Shown here: positions 29,642 through 39,853 of the stretch, one piece after another
How positions within the stretch are numbered: the stretch's first letter is position 1
How the letters are laid out: every line of letters starts with the position of its first letter
Source: Zoogloea sp. 1C4
Lineage (GTDB): Bacteria > Pseudomonadota > Gammaproteobacteria > Burkholderiales > Rhodocyclaceae
Length of the DNA: 64,000 nt
Direction: 5' to 3'
NCBI RefSeq assembly: GCF_009469605.1
Contig: NZ_SSXU01000015.1
Span: 41,339-105,338, forward strand
Translations under genes and position numbers: made by a program
Notes under the pieces: model-generated
The model's database searches: none
Told to the model about the DNA's origin: nothing
Seen by the model: the letters and a program-made list of their open reading frames with translations, nothing else

Positions 29642-30424
29642 TCAGACGCCGAGCGCCTCCTTCACCGCCGGCCACTGGCGGCGGCTAACCGGCAGCTGCT
29701 CAGGCAGGCCTTCGAGGAGGATCACCCAGTGGGCCTCGCCATCCACGCCGGTGGTGGCCCGGGCCACGCCGCGCACGGCGTCCCGGGCGATCAGGCAGTT
29801 GCGGTGGATGCGCAGGAAGCGGCCGGGGAACTCCTCCTCCAGCTGCACCAGGGATTCGTCCAGCAGGTATTCCCGCTCCAGGCTGCGGGCCACCACGTAC
29901 TTCTGCTCGGCCTTGAGGTACAGCACCTCGGCCACCGGCACCAGCAGGATGCGACCCCGCTCGCTGACGCTGAAATGGCTGCGGGTGGTGGGCGCGATCC
30001 GGCGCAGCACCTCGTCGGCCGGCGGACGCAGGCGGCGGGCCTTGGCGATGGCTTCGGCGAGCCGCCCGGCGCGCACCGGCTTGAGCAGGTAATCCACCGC
30101 CGCCAGTTCGAAGGCCCGCACCGCGTATTCGTCGTAGGCGGTGGTGAAGATCACCGCCGGCGGGTGCTCCAGACGCCCCACATGGCGGGCCAGCTCGATG
30201 CCCGCCATCACCGGCATCTGGATGTCGGTGAGGATCAGATCCACGGGCGTCTTCTCGAGGATCGCCAGCGCCTCGACGCCATTGGCCGCCATCCCGGCGA
30301 CGCGGGTCGGCTGGGTGTCGGCGATGTCGCCGAGCAGATCCTGGAGCCGCTCCCGGGCCGGCGCCTCGTCGTCGACGATCAGCACCGAAAGCGGGGCGAA
30401 AGCGTGGTCGGCCGGCTCGCTCAT
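29642..30424 (-). CDS. LytTR response regulator (AlgR-like)
   Basis: A 260-residue regulator. The receiver domain has the acidic pair in LIVDDEAP and the phospho-acceptor Asp67 in DLILTDIQMPVMAG. The C-terminal LytTR DNA-binding domain spans about 150-255 (LYLKAEQKYVVARSLEREYL; RFLRIHRNCLIARDAV). The ATG at 30424 overlaps the sensor stop (ATGA). The order argH / sensor / LytTR regulator matches the argH-algZ-algR region of Pseudomonas, so an AlgR-type role in surface traits is plausible but unproven. Confidence 0.92.
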   Translation of the reverse strand: MSEPADHAFAPLSVLIVDDEAPARERLQDLLGDIADTQPTRVAGMAANGVEALAILEKTPVDLILTDIQMPVMAGIELARHVGRLEHPPAVIFTTAYDEYAVRAFELAAVDYLLKPVRAGRLAEAIAKARRLRPPADEVLRRIAPTTRSHFSVSERGRILLVPVAEVLYLKAEQKYVVARSLEREYLLDESLVQLEEEFPGRFLRIHRNCLIARDAVRGVARATTGVDGEAHWVILLEGLPEQLPVSRRQWPAVKEALGV

Positions 30425-31440
30425 GGCGTACTCCGGAAAGGCAGGCGGATGCGCACGCGGAAGGCATCGGCATCCTGCTCGGTATCGAGGGTGGCTTCGA
30501 GGTCGTAGAAAAGCATCAGTCGTTCGCGGATGTTGTCCAGGGCCATGCGGTTGCCCGCGTGGTGGCTTTCGGCGTCGAGCAGCGGGTTGGCGATGGTGAT
30601 GAACACCTCCGCCCCGCGCCGCGCGATGGTAATCGAAACCGTGCCCGGCGCCGCGCCGGGCTCGATGCCGTGATAGACGGCGTTCTCGATCAGCGGCTGG
30701 AGCAGCAGCGGCGGCACCAGCGCAGCCCCCGCGGAAGTATCCCGCTGCCAATCCACCTGCAGGCGGTCGCCCAGGCGCAGCCGTTCGAGGTTGAGATAAC
30801 GCTCGCACAGGGCGATCTCGTCGGCCAGGGGCACCAGCTCCCGGTTGTCCTGCATCAGCGCGCGGAACAGATCGGCGAGCTCCTCCAGCCCTTCCTCGGC
30901 CCGCCGCGGATCGCGCCGGAGCACGCCCAGCACGCCGTTCAGGCTGTTGAACAGGAAATGCGGCCGGATGCGCGCGGTGAGCGCCAGCAGACGCGCTTCG
31001 GCCAGCACCGGCGCCAGCGCCGCGCCGCGCAGGTGAAAGTAGATGAGCACGATCGCCCCCACCACCAGCGACCACACCAGCGGCCGCGGCCCCTCGTCCA
31101 CCTCGACCGGCGCCAGCAGGCTGCCGCTCAGCAGCGCAACGCCCGCCACCAGCAGCATCACCACCGCCACGCCGCCCGCGTAGGGCAGCCGAAGCAGCAG
31201 CGGCTTGAGCAGGAACAAGGCCGCCACCGAGAGAATCAGCGGAAACTCGACCCTCACCGCCATGTCGAGGAATTCGCCGAACAAGGCCTCGATCTGATCG
31301 TTGCGCACGAGCACCGCGGCCAGCCCAAGGGCATTGACCAGCACCACCGTGCGCAGCACGACGCCAAGGTTGTGAAAATCAGGCAGGCTCGCCGGATACC
31401 GGCTTCGACCGGCGGGGCGCGCTTTTTGCTTTATACTCAT
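30421..31440 (-). CDS. LytS/AlgZ-type sensor histidine kinase
   Basis: A 339-residue protein with four N-terminal membrane helices (about 30-45, 64-84, 89-110, 121-137) and a short His_kinase/HATPase domain. The phosphorylated His161 is in RIRPHFLFNSLNGVL, with the N-box-like LLLQPLIENAVYHGIEPG and a terminal HATPase part. It belongs to the unorthodox LytS family, which lacks the canonical G-boxes layout. ATG at 31440 (MSIKQKARP) was chosen over an upstream in-frame start at 31473. Divergent from argH. Confidence 0.9.
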   Translation of the reverse strand: MSIKQKARPAGRSRYPASLPDFHNLGVVLRTVVLVNALGLAAVLVRNDQIEALFGEFLDMAVRVEFPLILSVAALFLLKPLLLRLPYAGGVAVVMLLVAGVALLSGSLLAPVEVDEGPRPLVWSLVVGAIVLIYFHLRGAALAPVLAEARLLALTARIRPHFLFNSLNGVLGVLRRDPRRAEEGLEELADLFRALMQDNRELVPLADEIALCERYLNLERLRLGDRLQVDWQRDTSAGAALVPPLLLQPLIENAVYHGIEPGAAPGTVSITIARRGAEVFITIANPLLDAESHHAGNRMALDNIRERLMLFYDLEATLDTEQDADAFRVRIRLPFRSTP

Positions 31441-31524
31441 GAATCGAAATCCGGGCCAACAGCTTGAATCCACGGGATTCTCGCCGCAGATAGCCCCCCT
31501 TTATCGCAGAGAGCATTTTCAATT

Positions 31525-32985
<1,461 letters not shown>

Positions 32986-32999
32986 GGAGGGAACGAGGC

Positions 33000-34280
33000 A
33001 TGGAAAGGATCGGCAAATACGAGGTGCGGCGGCTGCTGGGCGCGGGGGCGACCAGCAACGTCTATCTCGGCTACGATCCTTTCGCCCAGCGGGAGGTGGC
33101 CATCAAGCAGCTTCACCCGGAGATGCTGCGGGTCACCGACCACACCACCCTCTACCACCACATGCTGCTCAACGAGGCCTCCCTCGCGGGCAAGCTGCAG
33201 CACCCCCACATCATCCAGATCCACGACGCGGTGATCGACGAGCGCGACGCCTACGTGGTGATGGAATACGTCCCCGGCGGCACCCTCGAAGCCTTCACCC
33301 AGCCCGACCACCTGCTGCCCTCCGAACGCCTCGTCGAGATCATCTTCAAGTGCACCCGCGCGCTCGACTATGCCTATCTGCACGGCGTCACCCACCGGGA
33401 CATCAAGCCGGCCAACATCCTGCTCGTCTCGCCCGAGGGCCAGGACATCAAGATCTCCGATTTCGGCGCCGCGATCTTCACCGCCACCGAAACCACCCAG
33501 CTCACCACCCTCGGCTCGCCGGCCTACATGTCGCCCGAGCAGGTGCGTGAACAGCCCCTCGACCACCGCACCGACATCTATTCCCTTGGCGTGGTGATGT
33601 ACCAGCTCCTCACCGGCCGCCTGCCCTTCGAGAGCAGCAGCAACGTGGGCCTGATCTACCAGATCGTCCACGAGACGCCGCCGCCCCCGTCGAGCATCCG
33701 CCCCGAGATCCCGCCCGAACTCGACGCCATCGTCTGCAAGGCCATGAGCCGCGACGTGGCCGGGCGCTACGCCACCTGGCTCGAGTTCTCCCACGACCTC
33801 GCCCAGGCTTACCGCAACCGCGGCCTCACCACCGCGCCCCACGAGATGCCTGACAGCGAGAAGTTCGAGCGCCTGCGCGCCTTCCGCTTCTTCCGCGAGT
33901 TCACCGACGTCGAGATCTGGGAGATCGTCCGCTTCGCCGAATGGCGGCAGTTCCCGCCCGACTCGGTGGTGATGAAGGAAGGCGAGCCCGGCAACTACTT
34001 CTGCTTCGTCGTCGAAGGCACCATGCGCATCGTCAAGAAGGGGCACCTGCTCAACACCCTCAGCCCCGGCGACTGCTTCGGCGAAATGGCGCTCTTCGCG
34101 GCCGGGCGCGGCGCCCGCACCGCCTCGGTCGAAACCATCAGCGAGACGCGCATCCTGACCATTCGCGCCCCGGCCCTGCTGCGGGCCACCAGCCTGTGCC
34201 AGATGCACTTCTACAAGGGATTCCTCGAAGTCCTGGCCAGCCGCCTGTCCCTCGCCAACAGCCGCATCGCCAACGTCTGA
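33000..34280 (+). CDS. Serine/threonine protein kinase with C-terminal cyclic-nucleotide-binding domain
   Basis: A 426-residue cytoplasmic protein. The Hanks-type kinase domain (about 7-270) is complete: glycine loop LGAGATSNVYLG, ATP-anchoring Lys36, catalytic HRDIKPAN with Asp134, DFG at 154-156, and the SPE at the end of the activation segment. A cNMP-binding fold follows (about 285-410) with GEPGNYFCFVVEG and the phosphate-binding cassette FGEMALFAAGRGARTASV. No membrane segment is seen. The domain order suggests kinase activity gated by cAMP or c-di-GMP-like ligands. The substrate is unknown; the HPr-rel-A-type module lies 264 bases downstream. Confidence 0.9.
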   Translation: MERIGKYEVRRLLGAGATSNVYLGYDPFAQREVAIKQLHPEMLRVTDHTTLYHHMLLNEASLAGKLQHPHIIQIHDAVIDERDAYVVMEYVPGGTLEAFTQPDHLLPSERLVEIIFKCTRALDYAYLHGVTHRDIKPANILLVSPEGQDIKISDFGAAIFTATETTQLTTLGSPAYMSPEQVREQPLDHRTDIYSLGVVMYQLLTGRLPFESSSNVGLIYQIVHETPPPPSSIRPEIPPELDAIVCKAMSRDVAGRYATWLEFSHDLAQAYRNRGLTTAPHEMPDSEKFERLRAFRFFREFTDVEIWEIVRFAEWRQFPPDSVVMKEGEPGNYFCFVVEGTMRIVKKGHLLNTLSPGDCFGEMALFAAGRGARTASVETISETRILTIRAPALLRATSLCQMHFYKGFLEVLASRLSLANSRIANV

Positions 34281-34465
34281 ACCCGCATCGTCGCGCCATC
34301 GGCGCGGCGGAACGGATTTTGTCGGCATTTTTTACACGCCCCCGCCGTTTTCCGCCCCCGATTTCGTCGTGCCTTTTTATACCCTTAAAAATCATGACCA
34401 TACTCCCCAAAGGGGGAAGCGGAACGAAACTTGCTTGACCTAATCCGACCAAAAAGCGGACCCAC

Positions 34466-34498
34466 GTCACACTCGTGACTGGCGGGCCTGCATATACT
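34466..34498 (+). promoter_or_regulatory. Inverted repeat and -10-like box before the HPr-rel-A-type module
   Basis: GTCAC-actc-GTGAC (34466-34479) is a perfect inverted repeat, followed by a -10-like TATACT (34493-34498) 46 bases ahead of the exported-protein ATG. No good -35 is visible at 16-18 bases, which would fit an activator-dependent promoter. The rest of 34281-34544 has an AT-rich patch near 34320-34400 and nothing else I can name. Confidence 0.3.
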
Positions 34499-34544
34499 GC
34501 AAATAAATCACGCCTGTCATGGCGCCAGTTGAACGAGGTTTAGG

Positions 34545-35123
34545 ATGAATCTGGAACACCCCGAAAAATCTGCCGAGCAGCAAGCCAGCAACGACGGCCA
34601 GACGCCCAAGGCCAATCGCCGCAAGCTCATCCAGACCGGCCTGGCCGGCGCGCCGCTGCTGATGGCCCTGAAGAGCGTTCCCGCGCTGGCCGCCGAGTGC
34701 AAGCAGCCGTCCGGTTTTTCCGCGTCCGGCAACCTGAGCCAGAACGGCACCACCCCCTGCGCCCCGAAGATGAACGGCGTGACCTTCTGGCAGGCCTACG
34801 CGGCCGCCAACCCGCCGACCGTCGACGACCTCGACAACAAGACCTTCGGCAGCGTGTTCACCGCCTCCGCCGGTCGCACCGAAACCATCCGCGCCATCAT
34901 CACCGGCTCCGACACCGCGGGTGACGCCCCCCTTGAACGGCAGATCGTCGCCGCCTGGCTCAGCGCCAAGGCCGGCAGCCCGCTGTTCACCGCAGCCCAG
35001 GCCATCGCCATGTGGAACGAAGGCGTGGTCGGCGGCTCCTGGCATCCGAACCCGAGCGTGCCCAGCGTCTCGTGGGGCAAGACCCAGGTCAAGCAGTACC
35101 TGGATTACGTCCTCAACGCCTGA
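34545..35123 (+). CDS. Exported protein of an HPr-rel-A-type cluster, unknown function
   Basis: A 192-residue protein. A hydrophilic leader of about 24 residues precedes a Tat-like signal: twin Arg in KANRRKLIQTG, hydrophobic core GLAGAPLLMALKSV, and an AxA site (PALAA) near 48-50. The mature part has two Cys (ECKQPSGF; TTPCAPKM) and Trp/Tyr-containing segments (FWQAYAAANPPT, GVVGGSWHPNP). The next three genes encode a PqqD-like protein, an HprK-related kinase and a nucleotidyltransferase, so this could be the modified substrate. A GAGG ribosome site precedes the ATG. Confidence 0.6.
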   Translation: MNLEHPEKSAEQQASNDGQTPKANRRKLIQTGLAGAPLLMALKSVPALAAECKQPSGFSASGNLSQNGTTPCAPKMNGVTFWQAYAAANPPTVDDLDNKTFGSVFTASAGRTETIRAIITGSDTAGDAPLERQIVAAWLSAKAGSPLFTAAQAIAMWNEGVVGGSWHPNPSVPSVSWGKTQVKQYLDYVLNA

Positions 35124-35137
35124 TCCTGCATCGAGTC

Positions 35138-35470
35138 TTGCTTTCGGCCGGCGCCCAGTACATCGCCTCTGAAACCCTGTTCGAGGGCCTGGCCGAAGTA
35201 CGTTGGAAAGAAGTGGATGAAGGATGGGTCCGTTACGACCCATCCGCTGGTGAGACCCTGCTGCTCGCCCCGGTCACCCGGTTCGTGCTCGACCAGCTGG
35301 CCGTCCCCGGCCAAAGCCTGAACGCCGACGACCTCGTCGCCGCCGTGCTGCGCGAAGAACCCGAAGCTGCCCCCGAAGCCTGCCGCGAATTCGTCGCCAC
35401 TGCCCTCGAGGCACTGCTCGGCGCGCGCCTCATCCGAGCCAAGTCGAGCCCCCGCCTTGAGAATCCGTGA
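35138..35470 (+). CDS. PqqD-like protein, HPr-rel-A type
   Basis: About 110 residues with the PqqD winged-helix pattern: ETLFEGLAEVRWKEVDEG, GETLLLAPVTRFVLDQL, DDLVAAVL and ALEALLGARLIRAK. PqqD proteins bind leader peptides and present them to modifying enzymes. No ATG is available after the previous stop, so I place the start at TTG 35138; a CTG at 35126 is the alternative. The stop lies inside the kinase gene (14-base overlap), indicating coupling. Confidence 0.7.
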   Translation: MLSAGAQYIASETLFEGLAEVRWKEVDEGWVRYDPSAGETLLLAPVTRFVLDQLAVPGQSLNADDLVAAVLREEPEAAPEACREFVATALEALLGARLIRAKSSPRLENP

Positions 35471-36374
35471 CCTGTCCCCCGCCGAGTTCCGCCAGCGGCT
35501 GACGGGCGACGGCATCCGGCTCGCCGCCGGCCCGTTCAACTGCTGCCTCCAGAGCGGCATCCCCGAGATCGCCGACGAACTCGCCCGGCTCTACGCCCAC
35601 CACCCGCTGGCCGACGCCTCGGATTTCACCGACTTCCACGTCGCCGTCCAGCCCGGCCACGGCGTGCGCCGCTGGGTCAAGCCCCAGGCCCGCTTCGTGG
35701 TCGATGCCGTCGAGCCCTTCACGCCGCTCCCCCGCGCCCAGGCCCTGCCAATGCTCGAGTGGGGCCTCAACTGGTGCGTCACGGCCTACTGCCACCACAT
35801 CCTGGTGATCCACGCCGCCGCCGTCGCCCGGGGCAACCGGGCCGCGATCCTGCCGGCGCCGCCGGGCTCGGGCAAGAGCACCCTGTGCGCCGCGCTGGTC
35901 AATCGGGGCTGGCGCCTGCTGTCGGACGAACTCACCCTGATCCGCGTAGACACCGGCCAGATCATGGGCCTCGCCCGGCCGGTCAATCTCAAGAACGCCT
36001 CCATCGACATCATCCGCGCCTACGCGCCGGACGCCTTCCTCACCCAACCGGTGCGTGACACCACCAAGGGCACCGTGGCCCTGATGGCGCCCACCCGGGC
36101 CAGCGTCGAAGCCGTCGGCGAGTGGGCCGATCCCGCCTGGATGGTGCTGCCCCGCTACCGCGCCGGCAGCGAGGCCGTGCTCGCCCCGATGGGCAGTGGT
36201 GCGGCCTTCATGCAGCTCGCCGACAACGCGATGAACTACCACGTGCTGGGCCCCGAGGGCTTCGACACCGTGGGCCGCGTCATCGACAACTGCCGCAACT
36301 ACAGCTTCGAATACAGCCGCCTCGACGACGCCATCGCGGTGTTCGACCGCCTCGCCACCGAGGACGCCCGATGA
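35457..36374 (+). CDS. HprK-related kinase A-like protein
   Basis: A 305-residue protein with the HPr-kinase-type P-loop APPGSGKST (134-142), preceded by VIHAAAVARGNRAA and followed by GWRLLSDELTLIR, whose Asp-Glu corresponds to the metal site of HprK. The N-terminal ~100 residues are not the usual HprK N-domain. Relatives phosphorylate peptides in lasso-peptide loci (PadeK of paeninodin). Start is TTG at 35457, inside the PqqD-like gene. The stop overlaps the next ATG (ATGA). No HPr or PTS gene is present nearby. Confidence 0.78.
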   Translation: MRIRDLSPAEFRQRLTGDGIRLAAGPFNCCLQSGIPEIADELARLYAHHPLADASDFTDFHVAVQPGHGVRRWVKPQARFVVDAVEPFTPLPRAQALPMLEWGLNWCVTAYCHHILVIHAAAVARGNRAAILPAPPGSGKSTLCAALVNRGWRLLSDELTLIRVDTGQIMGLARPVNLKNASIDIIRAYAPDAFLTQPVRDTTKGTVALMAPTRASVEAVGEWADPAWMVLPRYRAGSEAVLAPMGSGAAFMQLADNAMNYHVLGPEGFDTVGRVIDNCRNYSFEYSRLDDAIAVFDRLATEDAR

Positions 36375-37492
36375 ACCTGCTCCTCCAGGCCTACCGTGAT
36401 CCCCAGTCGGTCCGCCGGCTCGGCCCCTCGCAATGGGATCTGCTCGTCCGCCAGGCCCGCCACGCCAATCTGCTCGGCCGGCTCTACCTGCGCCTGCAGG
36501 CCGCCGGCGTCGAGGATGACATCCCCGAGCGCCCGCGCAACCACCTGCTGTCCGGCGCCCAGATGGCCGGCGAGCAGCGCCACGCGATCCGCCGCGAAGC
36601 CCGCTTCCTGCGCGAAGCCCTCGAACCGCTTGGCATCCCGGTCATCCTGCTGAAGGGCGCCGCCTACGTGGCCGGCGCGCTGCCCGCGGCCCAGGGCCGG
36701 CTGTTCTCGGACGTGGACATCCTGCTGCCCAAGGCGCGCCTGGCCGACGCCGAATCGGCGCTCCAGCTCAAGGGCTGGATCAGCAGCGCCACCGACGACT
36801 ACGACCAGCGCTACTACCGCCGCTGGATGCACGAGCTGCCGGCGATGCGCCACGTCTTCCGCGGCTCGGCCCTCGACGTGCACCACACCATCCTGCCGCC
36901 CACCGCACGCCTCAAGCCGGACGCCAAGCTGCTGATCGAAGCCGCGGTGCCGCTGCCCGACCTGCCCGGCGTGAGCACCCTGTCGCTGCCCGACCTGATC
37001 CTGCACAGCGCGTCCCACCTCTTCCACGAGGGCGAACCGGACAACCTGCTGCGCGACCTGACCGACCTCGACCTGCTGCTGCGCCACCTGGCCCGCGACC
37101 CCGCCGCCTGGGACGTGCTGGTCCACCGGGCCGAACAGCTCCAACTCGCCGGCCCGCTGCGTCTCGCGCTGCGCTACTGCCACCAGATGCTCGACACCCC
37201 GCTGCCCGAGCGCGTCCAGGCCCGCACCCGCTGCCTCGAAGGCGGCATCCGCCAGCAGTTGCTCGACGCCATGTACGCCCGCGTGCTGCGCCCCCAGCAC
37301 CCCAGCACCGCCGACGCCCTCACCCCGCTGGCCCGCCGCAGCCTGTACATCCGCGCCCACTGGCTGCGGATGCCGCCGCTGCTCCTGGCCTACCACCTGG
37401 CCCACAAGGCGGTTTTGCCCGCCAGGCAGGAAACCCACCCCCTCAGCACCGAGCAGGTTGCGCTGCCGGCAGACGTAAAAAAAGCGGCCTGA
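36371..37492 (+). CDS. Nucleotidyltransferase family protein (NTP_transf_5-like)
   Basis: A 373-residue protein with the minimal nucleotidyltransferase core: VILLKGAAYV (91-100) and the metal-binding GRLFSDVDILLP (Asp114, Asp116). A helical C-terminal half contains LPDLILHSASHLFHEGE. This family accompanies HprK-related kinases and PqqD proteins, also in some lasso-peptide loci. It could add a nucleotide to a phosphorylated peptide, or move a phosphosugar; that is inference. The TGA falls in the loop of a 16-bp terminator stem. Confidence 0.78.
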   Translation: MNLLLQAYRDPQSVRRLGPSQWDLLVRQARHANLLGRLYLRLQAAGVEDDIPERPRNHLLSGAQMAGEQRHAIRREARFLREALEPLGIPVILLKGAAYVAGALPAAQGRLFSDVDILLPKARLADAESALQLKGWISSATDDYDQRYYRRWMHELPAMRHVFRGSALDVHHTILPPTARLKPDAKLLIEAAVPLPDLPGVSTLSLPDLILHSASHLFHEGEPDNLLRDLTDLDLLLRHLARDPAAWDVLVHRAEQLQLAGPLRLALRYCHQMLDTPLPERVQARTRCLEGGIRQQLLDAMYARVLRPQHPSTADALTPLARRSLYIRAHWLRMPPLLLAYHLAHKAVLPARQETHPLSTEQVALPADVKKAA

Positions 37493-37508
37493 GCCGCTTT
37501 TTTTACGT
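37473..37508. terminator. Bidirectional terminator with the nucleotidyltransferase stop in its loop
   Basis: A perfect 16-bp inverted repeat (37473-37488 with 37493-37508) around the 4-base loop CTGA, with seven A on one side and seven T on the other. The TGA stop of the plus-strand gene is in the loop. grxD on the minus strand ends 16 bases away, so one hairpin ends both units. Confidence 0.9.
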
Positions 37509-37523
37509 GAGCGAAAACCCCGC

Positions 37524-37832
37524 TCAGGCGGCCAGCATCTGCTGGAGTTCGCCCGACTGGTACATCTCGCGCATGATGTCGGAGCCGCCGACAAACTCGC
37601 CGTTGATGTAGAGCTGCGGGATGGTCGGCCAGTTGGCGTATTCCTTGATGCCTTGGCGGATGCCTTCGTCGGCCAGCACGTCCACCGCAAAGATTTCCTT
37701 CGCGCCGCAGGCCTGCAGGATCTGCACGGCGGTGGCGGAGAAGCCGCAGCGGGGCATGGAGGGCGAGCCCTTCATGTACAGCACGACCGGGTGGGTTTTG
37801 ACTTGTTCGTCGATGATTTGTTGGACGTCCAT
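37524..37832 (-). CDS. grxD: Monothiol glutaredoxin, Grx4 family
   Basis: A 102-residue CGFS-type glutaredoxin that carries [2Fe-2S] clusters with glutathione. The active site is KGSPSMPRCGFSATAVQIL. WPTIPQLYINGEFVGGSDIM is the glutathione-binding segment. ATG at 37832 (MDVQQIIDEQVKTHPVV) was chosen over an upstream in-frame start at 37859 because it is the family start. It lies downstream of prfA-prmC and ends at the shared terminator. Confidence 0.95.
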   Translation of the reverse strand: MDVQQIIDEQVKTHPVVLYMKGSPSMPRCGFSATAVQILQACGAKEIFAVDVLADEGIRQGIKEYANWPTIPQLYINGEFVGGSDIMREMYQSGELQQMLAA

Positions 37833-37896
37833 CGTGGTCTCGCAAAAATAGTTGAGCAATTCAGTCGGAAAAGTCTAGGCCCGACCGCCTGCCACG

Positions 37897-38730
37897 TCAA
37901 GGGCGGCGGCCGAGGGTGATGCGTTCGATCCCGGCGAGATCCCGCGCCGACGCCACCTCGGCAAAGCCGCCGGCCAGCAGCAGCTCGCGCACCGCTGGCG
38001 CCTGATCGTAGCCGTGCTCCAGCAACAGCCAGCCCCCAGGTTCAAGAAAGGCCGGCGCGGCCGCCACGATACGCACGATGTCGTCGAGCCCCGCCGGGCC
38101 CGAGGCCAGCGCACTGGCCGGCTCGAAGCGCACATCGCCTTCGGCGAGATGCGGGTCGCCCGCGGCCACGTAGGGCGGGTTGCTGACGATCACACCGAAG
38201 CATTCACCTGCGGTCAGCGCAGCAAACCAGTCGCTTTCAACGAAACGCACCCGGGCGCCGAGGGCCTCGGCGTTGGCCCGCGCCACAGCCAGCGCGGCGG
38301 GCGAAAAATCCACCGCCGTCACTAGGGCGGCGGGCAGTTCGAGGGCCAGCGTGACCGCCAGGGCGCCGCTGCCGGTACCGAGATCGAGGATCGCCGGCGC
38401 TGCGTTGGCGGGAACGCGCTCGCGCACCAGATCGACGATCAGCTCGGTCTCGGGCCGGGGGATCAGCACCGCGGGGCCCACCTTGAAATCCCGCCCGTAG
38501 AACTCCCGCACGCCCAGCAGGTAGGCCACCGGCTCGCCGGACTCGCGGCGCGCCAGCAGATCGGCAAAGCGCTCGGCCTGTTCGGGCGTGAGGGTGTCTT
38601 CCGGATAGGCGGCGATGCGGGCGGCGGAGACGCCGAGGATCTCCCGCAGGAAGAGCCGCGCCTCGCCCGCGGGGATACGCCCGCGAGCGGCGGCCAGCGC
38701 CGCGCCGACGGAGGTGGGCAGATCAGCCAT
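37897..38730 (-). CDS. prmC: Release-factor glutamine N5-methyltransferase
   Basis: A 277-residue enzyme that methylates the Gln of the GGQ motif in release factors. The SAM site is [18 protein letters not shown] and the catalytic motif is [11 protein letters not shown] helical N-terminal domain (1-85) recognises the factor. Its start overlaps the prfA end by 8 bases; prfA encodes its main substrate. Confidence 0.95.
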   Translation of the reverse strand: MADLPTSVGAALAAARGRIPAGEARLFLREILGVSAARIAAYPEDTLTPEQAERFADLLARRESGEPVAYLLGVREFYGRDFKVGPAVLIPRPETELIVDLVRERVPANAAPAILDLGTGSGALAVTLALELPAALVTAVDFSPAALAVARANAEALGARVRFVESDWFAALTAGECFGVIVSNPPYVAAGDPHLAEGDVRFEPASALASGPAGLDDIVRIVAAAPAFLEPGGWLLLEHGYDQAPAVRELLLAGGFAEVASARDLAGIERITLGRRP

Positions 38731-39808
38731 TCTCGTCGGCCAGCTGGGCGAGGAGTTCGGCCTGGTGCTCGGCGGTGAGGGCCGCGACCACCTCGCCCAG
38801 ATCGCCCTGCATCACTGCATCGAGCTTGTAGAGGGTGAGGTTGATGCGGTGGTCGGTGAGCCGGCCCTGGGGATAGTTGTAGGTGCGGATGCGCTCCGAG
38901 CGGTCGCCGCTACCTACCAGACTCTTGCGGGTGGCGGCCTCCTTGGCCTGCTGCTCGCGCACCTGGATGTCCTTGATCCGCGCCGCCAGCACGCGCAGGG
39001 CCGAGGCCTTGTTCTGGTGCTGGGAGCGCCCATCCTGGCATTCGGCGACGATCCCGGTGGGGAGGTGGGTGATGCGCACCGCCGAATCCGTCTTGTTGAT
39101 GTGCTGGCCGCCAGCGCCGGAGGCGCGGAAGGTGTCGATGCGCAGATCCGCGGGGTTGAGCTCCACATCGCCCACTTCGTCCGCCTCGGGCATCACCGCC
39201 ACAGTGCACGCCGAGGTGTGGATGCGGCCCTGGGTTTCGGTGGCCGGCACGCGCTGCACGCGGTGGCCGCCGGATTCGAACTTGAGCTTGCTGTAGGCGC
39301 CGTTGCCGGCGATGCGGGCGATGACTTCCTTGTAGCCGCCCAGCTCGGAATCGCTGGCCGAGATGATCTCGACCCGCCAGCCCTGGCCTTCGGCGTAGCG
39401 GGTGTACATGCGCAGCAGGTCGCCGGCGAACAGTGCGGCCTCGTCGCCGCCGGTGCCGGCGCGGATTTCGAGGAAGAGATTGCGGTCGTCGTTGGGATCG
39501 CGGGGGAGCAGCGCGGTCTGCAGCTCGGCGTCGATGCGGGCCTGGGCTTCCTGGGCGGCGTCGAGTTCGGCGGCGGCGAGCTCCTTCATTTCGGGGTCGG
39601 CAAGGAGCTCCTTCGCGGTGGCCTCGTCCTCCAGGGCCTGGCAGTAATCCCGGTACAGGCCCACCACCGGCGTGATCTCGGCGTGCTCGCGGGTGAGCTT
39701 GCGGTAGTTGTCCATGTCGGCCGCGGCTTCGCTGGTGGCGAGCAGGCGGTCGAGCTCCTGCAGACGGTCGGCAAGGTTTTCCAGCTTGTCGCGGATGCGC
39801 TGTTTCAT
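38723..39808 (-). CDS. prfA: Peptide chain release factor 1
   Basis: A 361-residue RF1. The catalytic GGQ is in [18 protein letters not shown], and the UAG/UAA-reading tripeptide region is [11 protein letters not shown] (PAT at the PxT position). Length and blocks are standard. It is followed by overlapping prmC and preceded by hemA (45-base gap), giving the familiar hemA-prfA-prmC order. Confidence 0.97.
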   Translation of the reverse strand: MKQRIRDKLENLADRLQELDRLLATSEAAADMDNYRKLTREHAEITPVVGLYRDYCQALEDEATAKELLADPEMKELAAAELDAAQEAQARIDAELQTALLPRDPNDDRNLFLEIRAGTGGDEAALFAGDLLRMYTRYAEGQGWRVEIISASDSELGGYKEVIARIAGNGAYSKLKFESGGHRVQRVPATETQGRIHTSACTVAVMPEADEVGDVELNPADLRIDTFRASGAGGQHINKTDSAVRITHLPTGIVAECQDGRSQHQNKASALRVLAARIKDIQVREQQAKEAATRKSLVGSGDRSERIRTYNYPQGRLTDHRINLTLYKLDAVMQGDLGEVVAALTAEHQAELLAQLADENG

Positions 39809-39853
39809 GGTGGTTCGGCCCGCGGCGGCGGGCAGGTGAGGTGCCCGGGAGGG

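Noticed and set aside
34403..34416. CCCC-AAA-GGGG palindrome in the leader of the HPr-rel-A-type module
   Set aside because: Too short and low-complexity to assign; no matching copy found at other promoters in the window.
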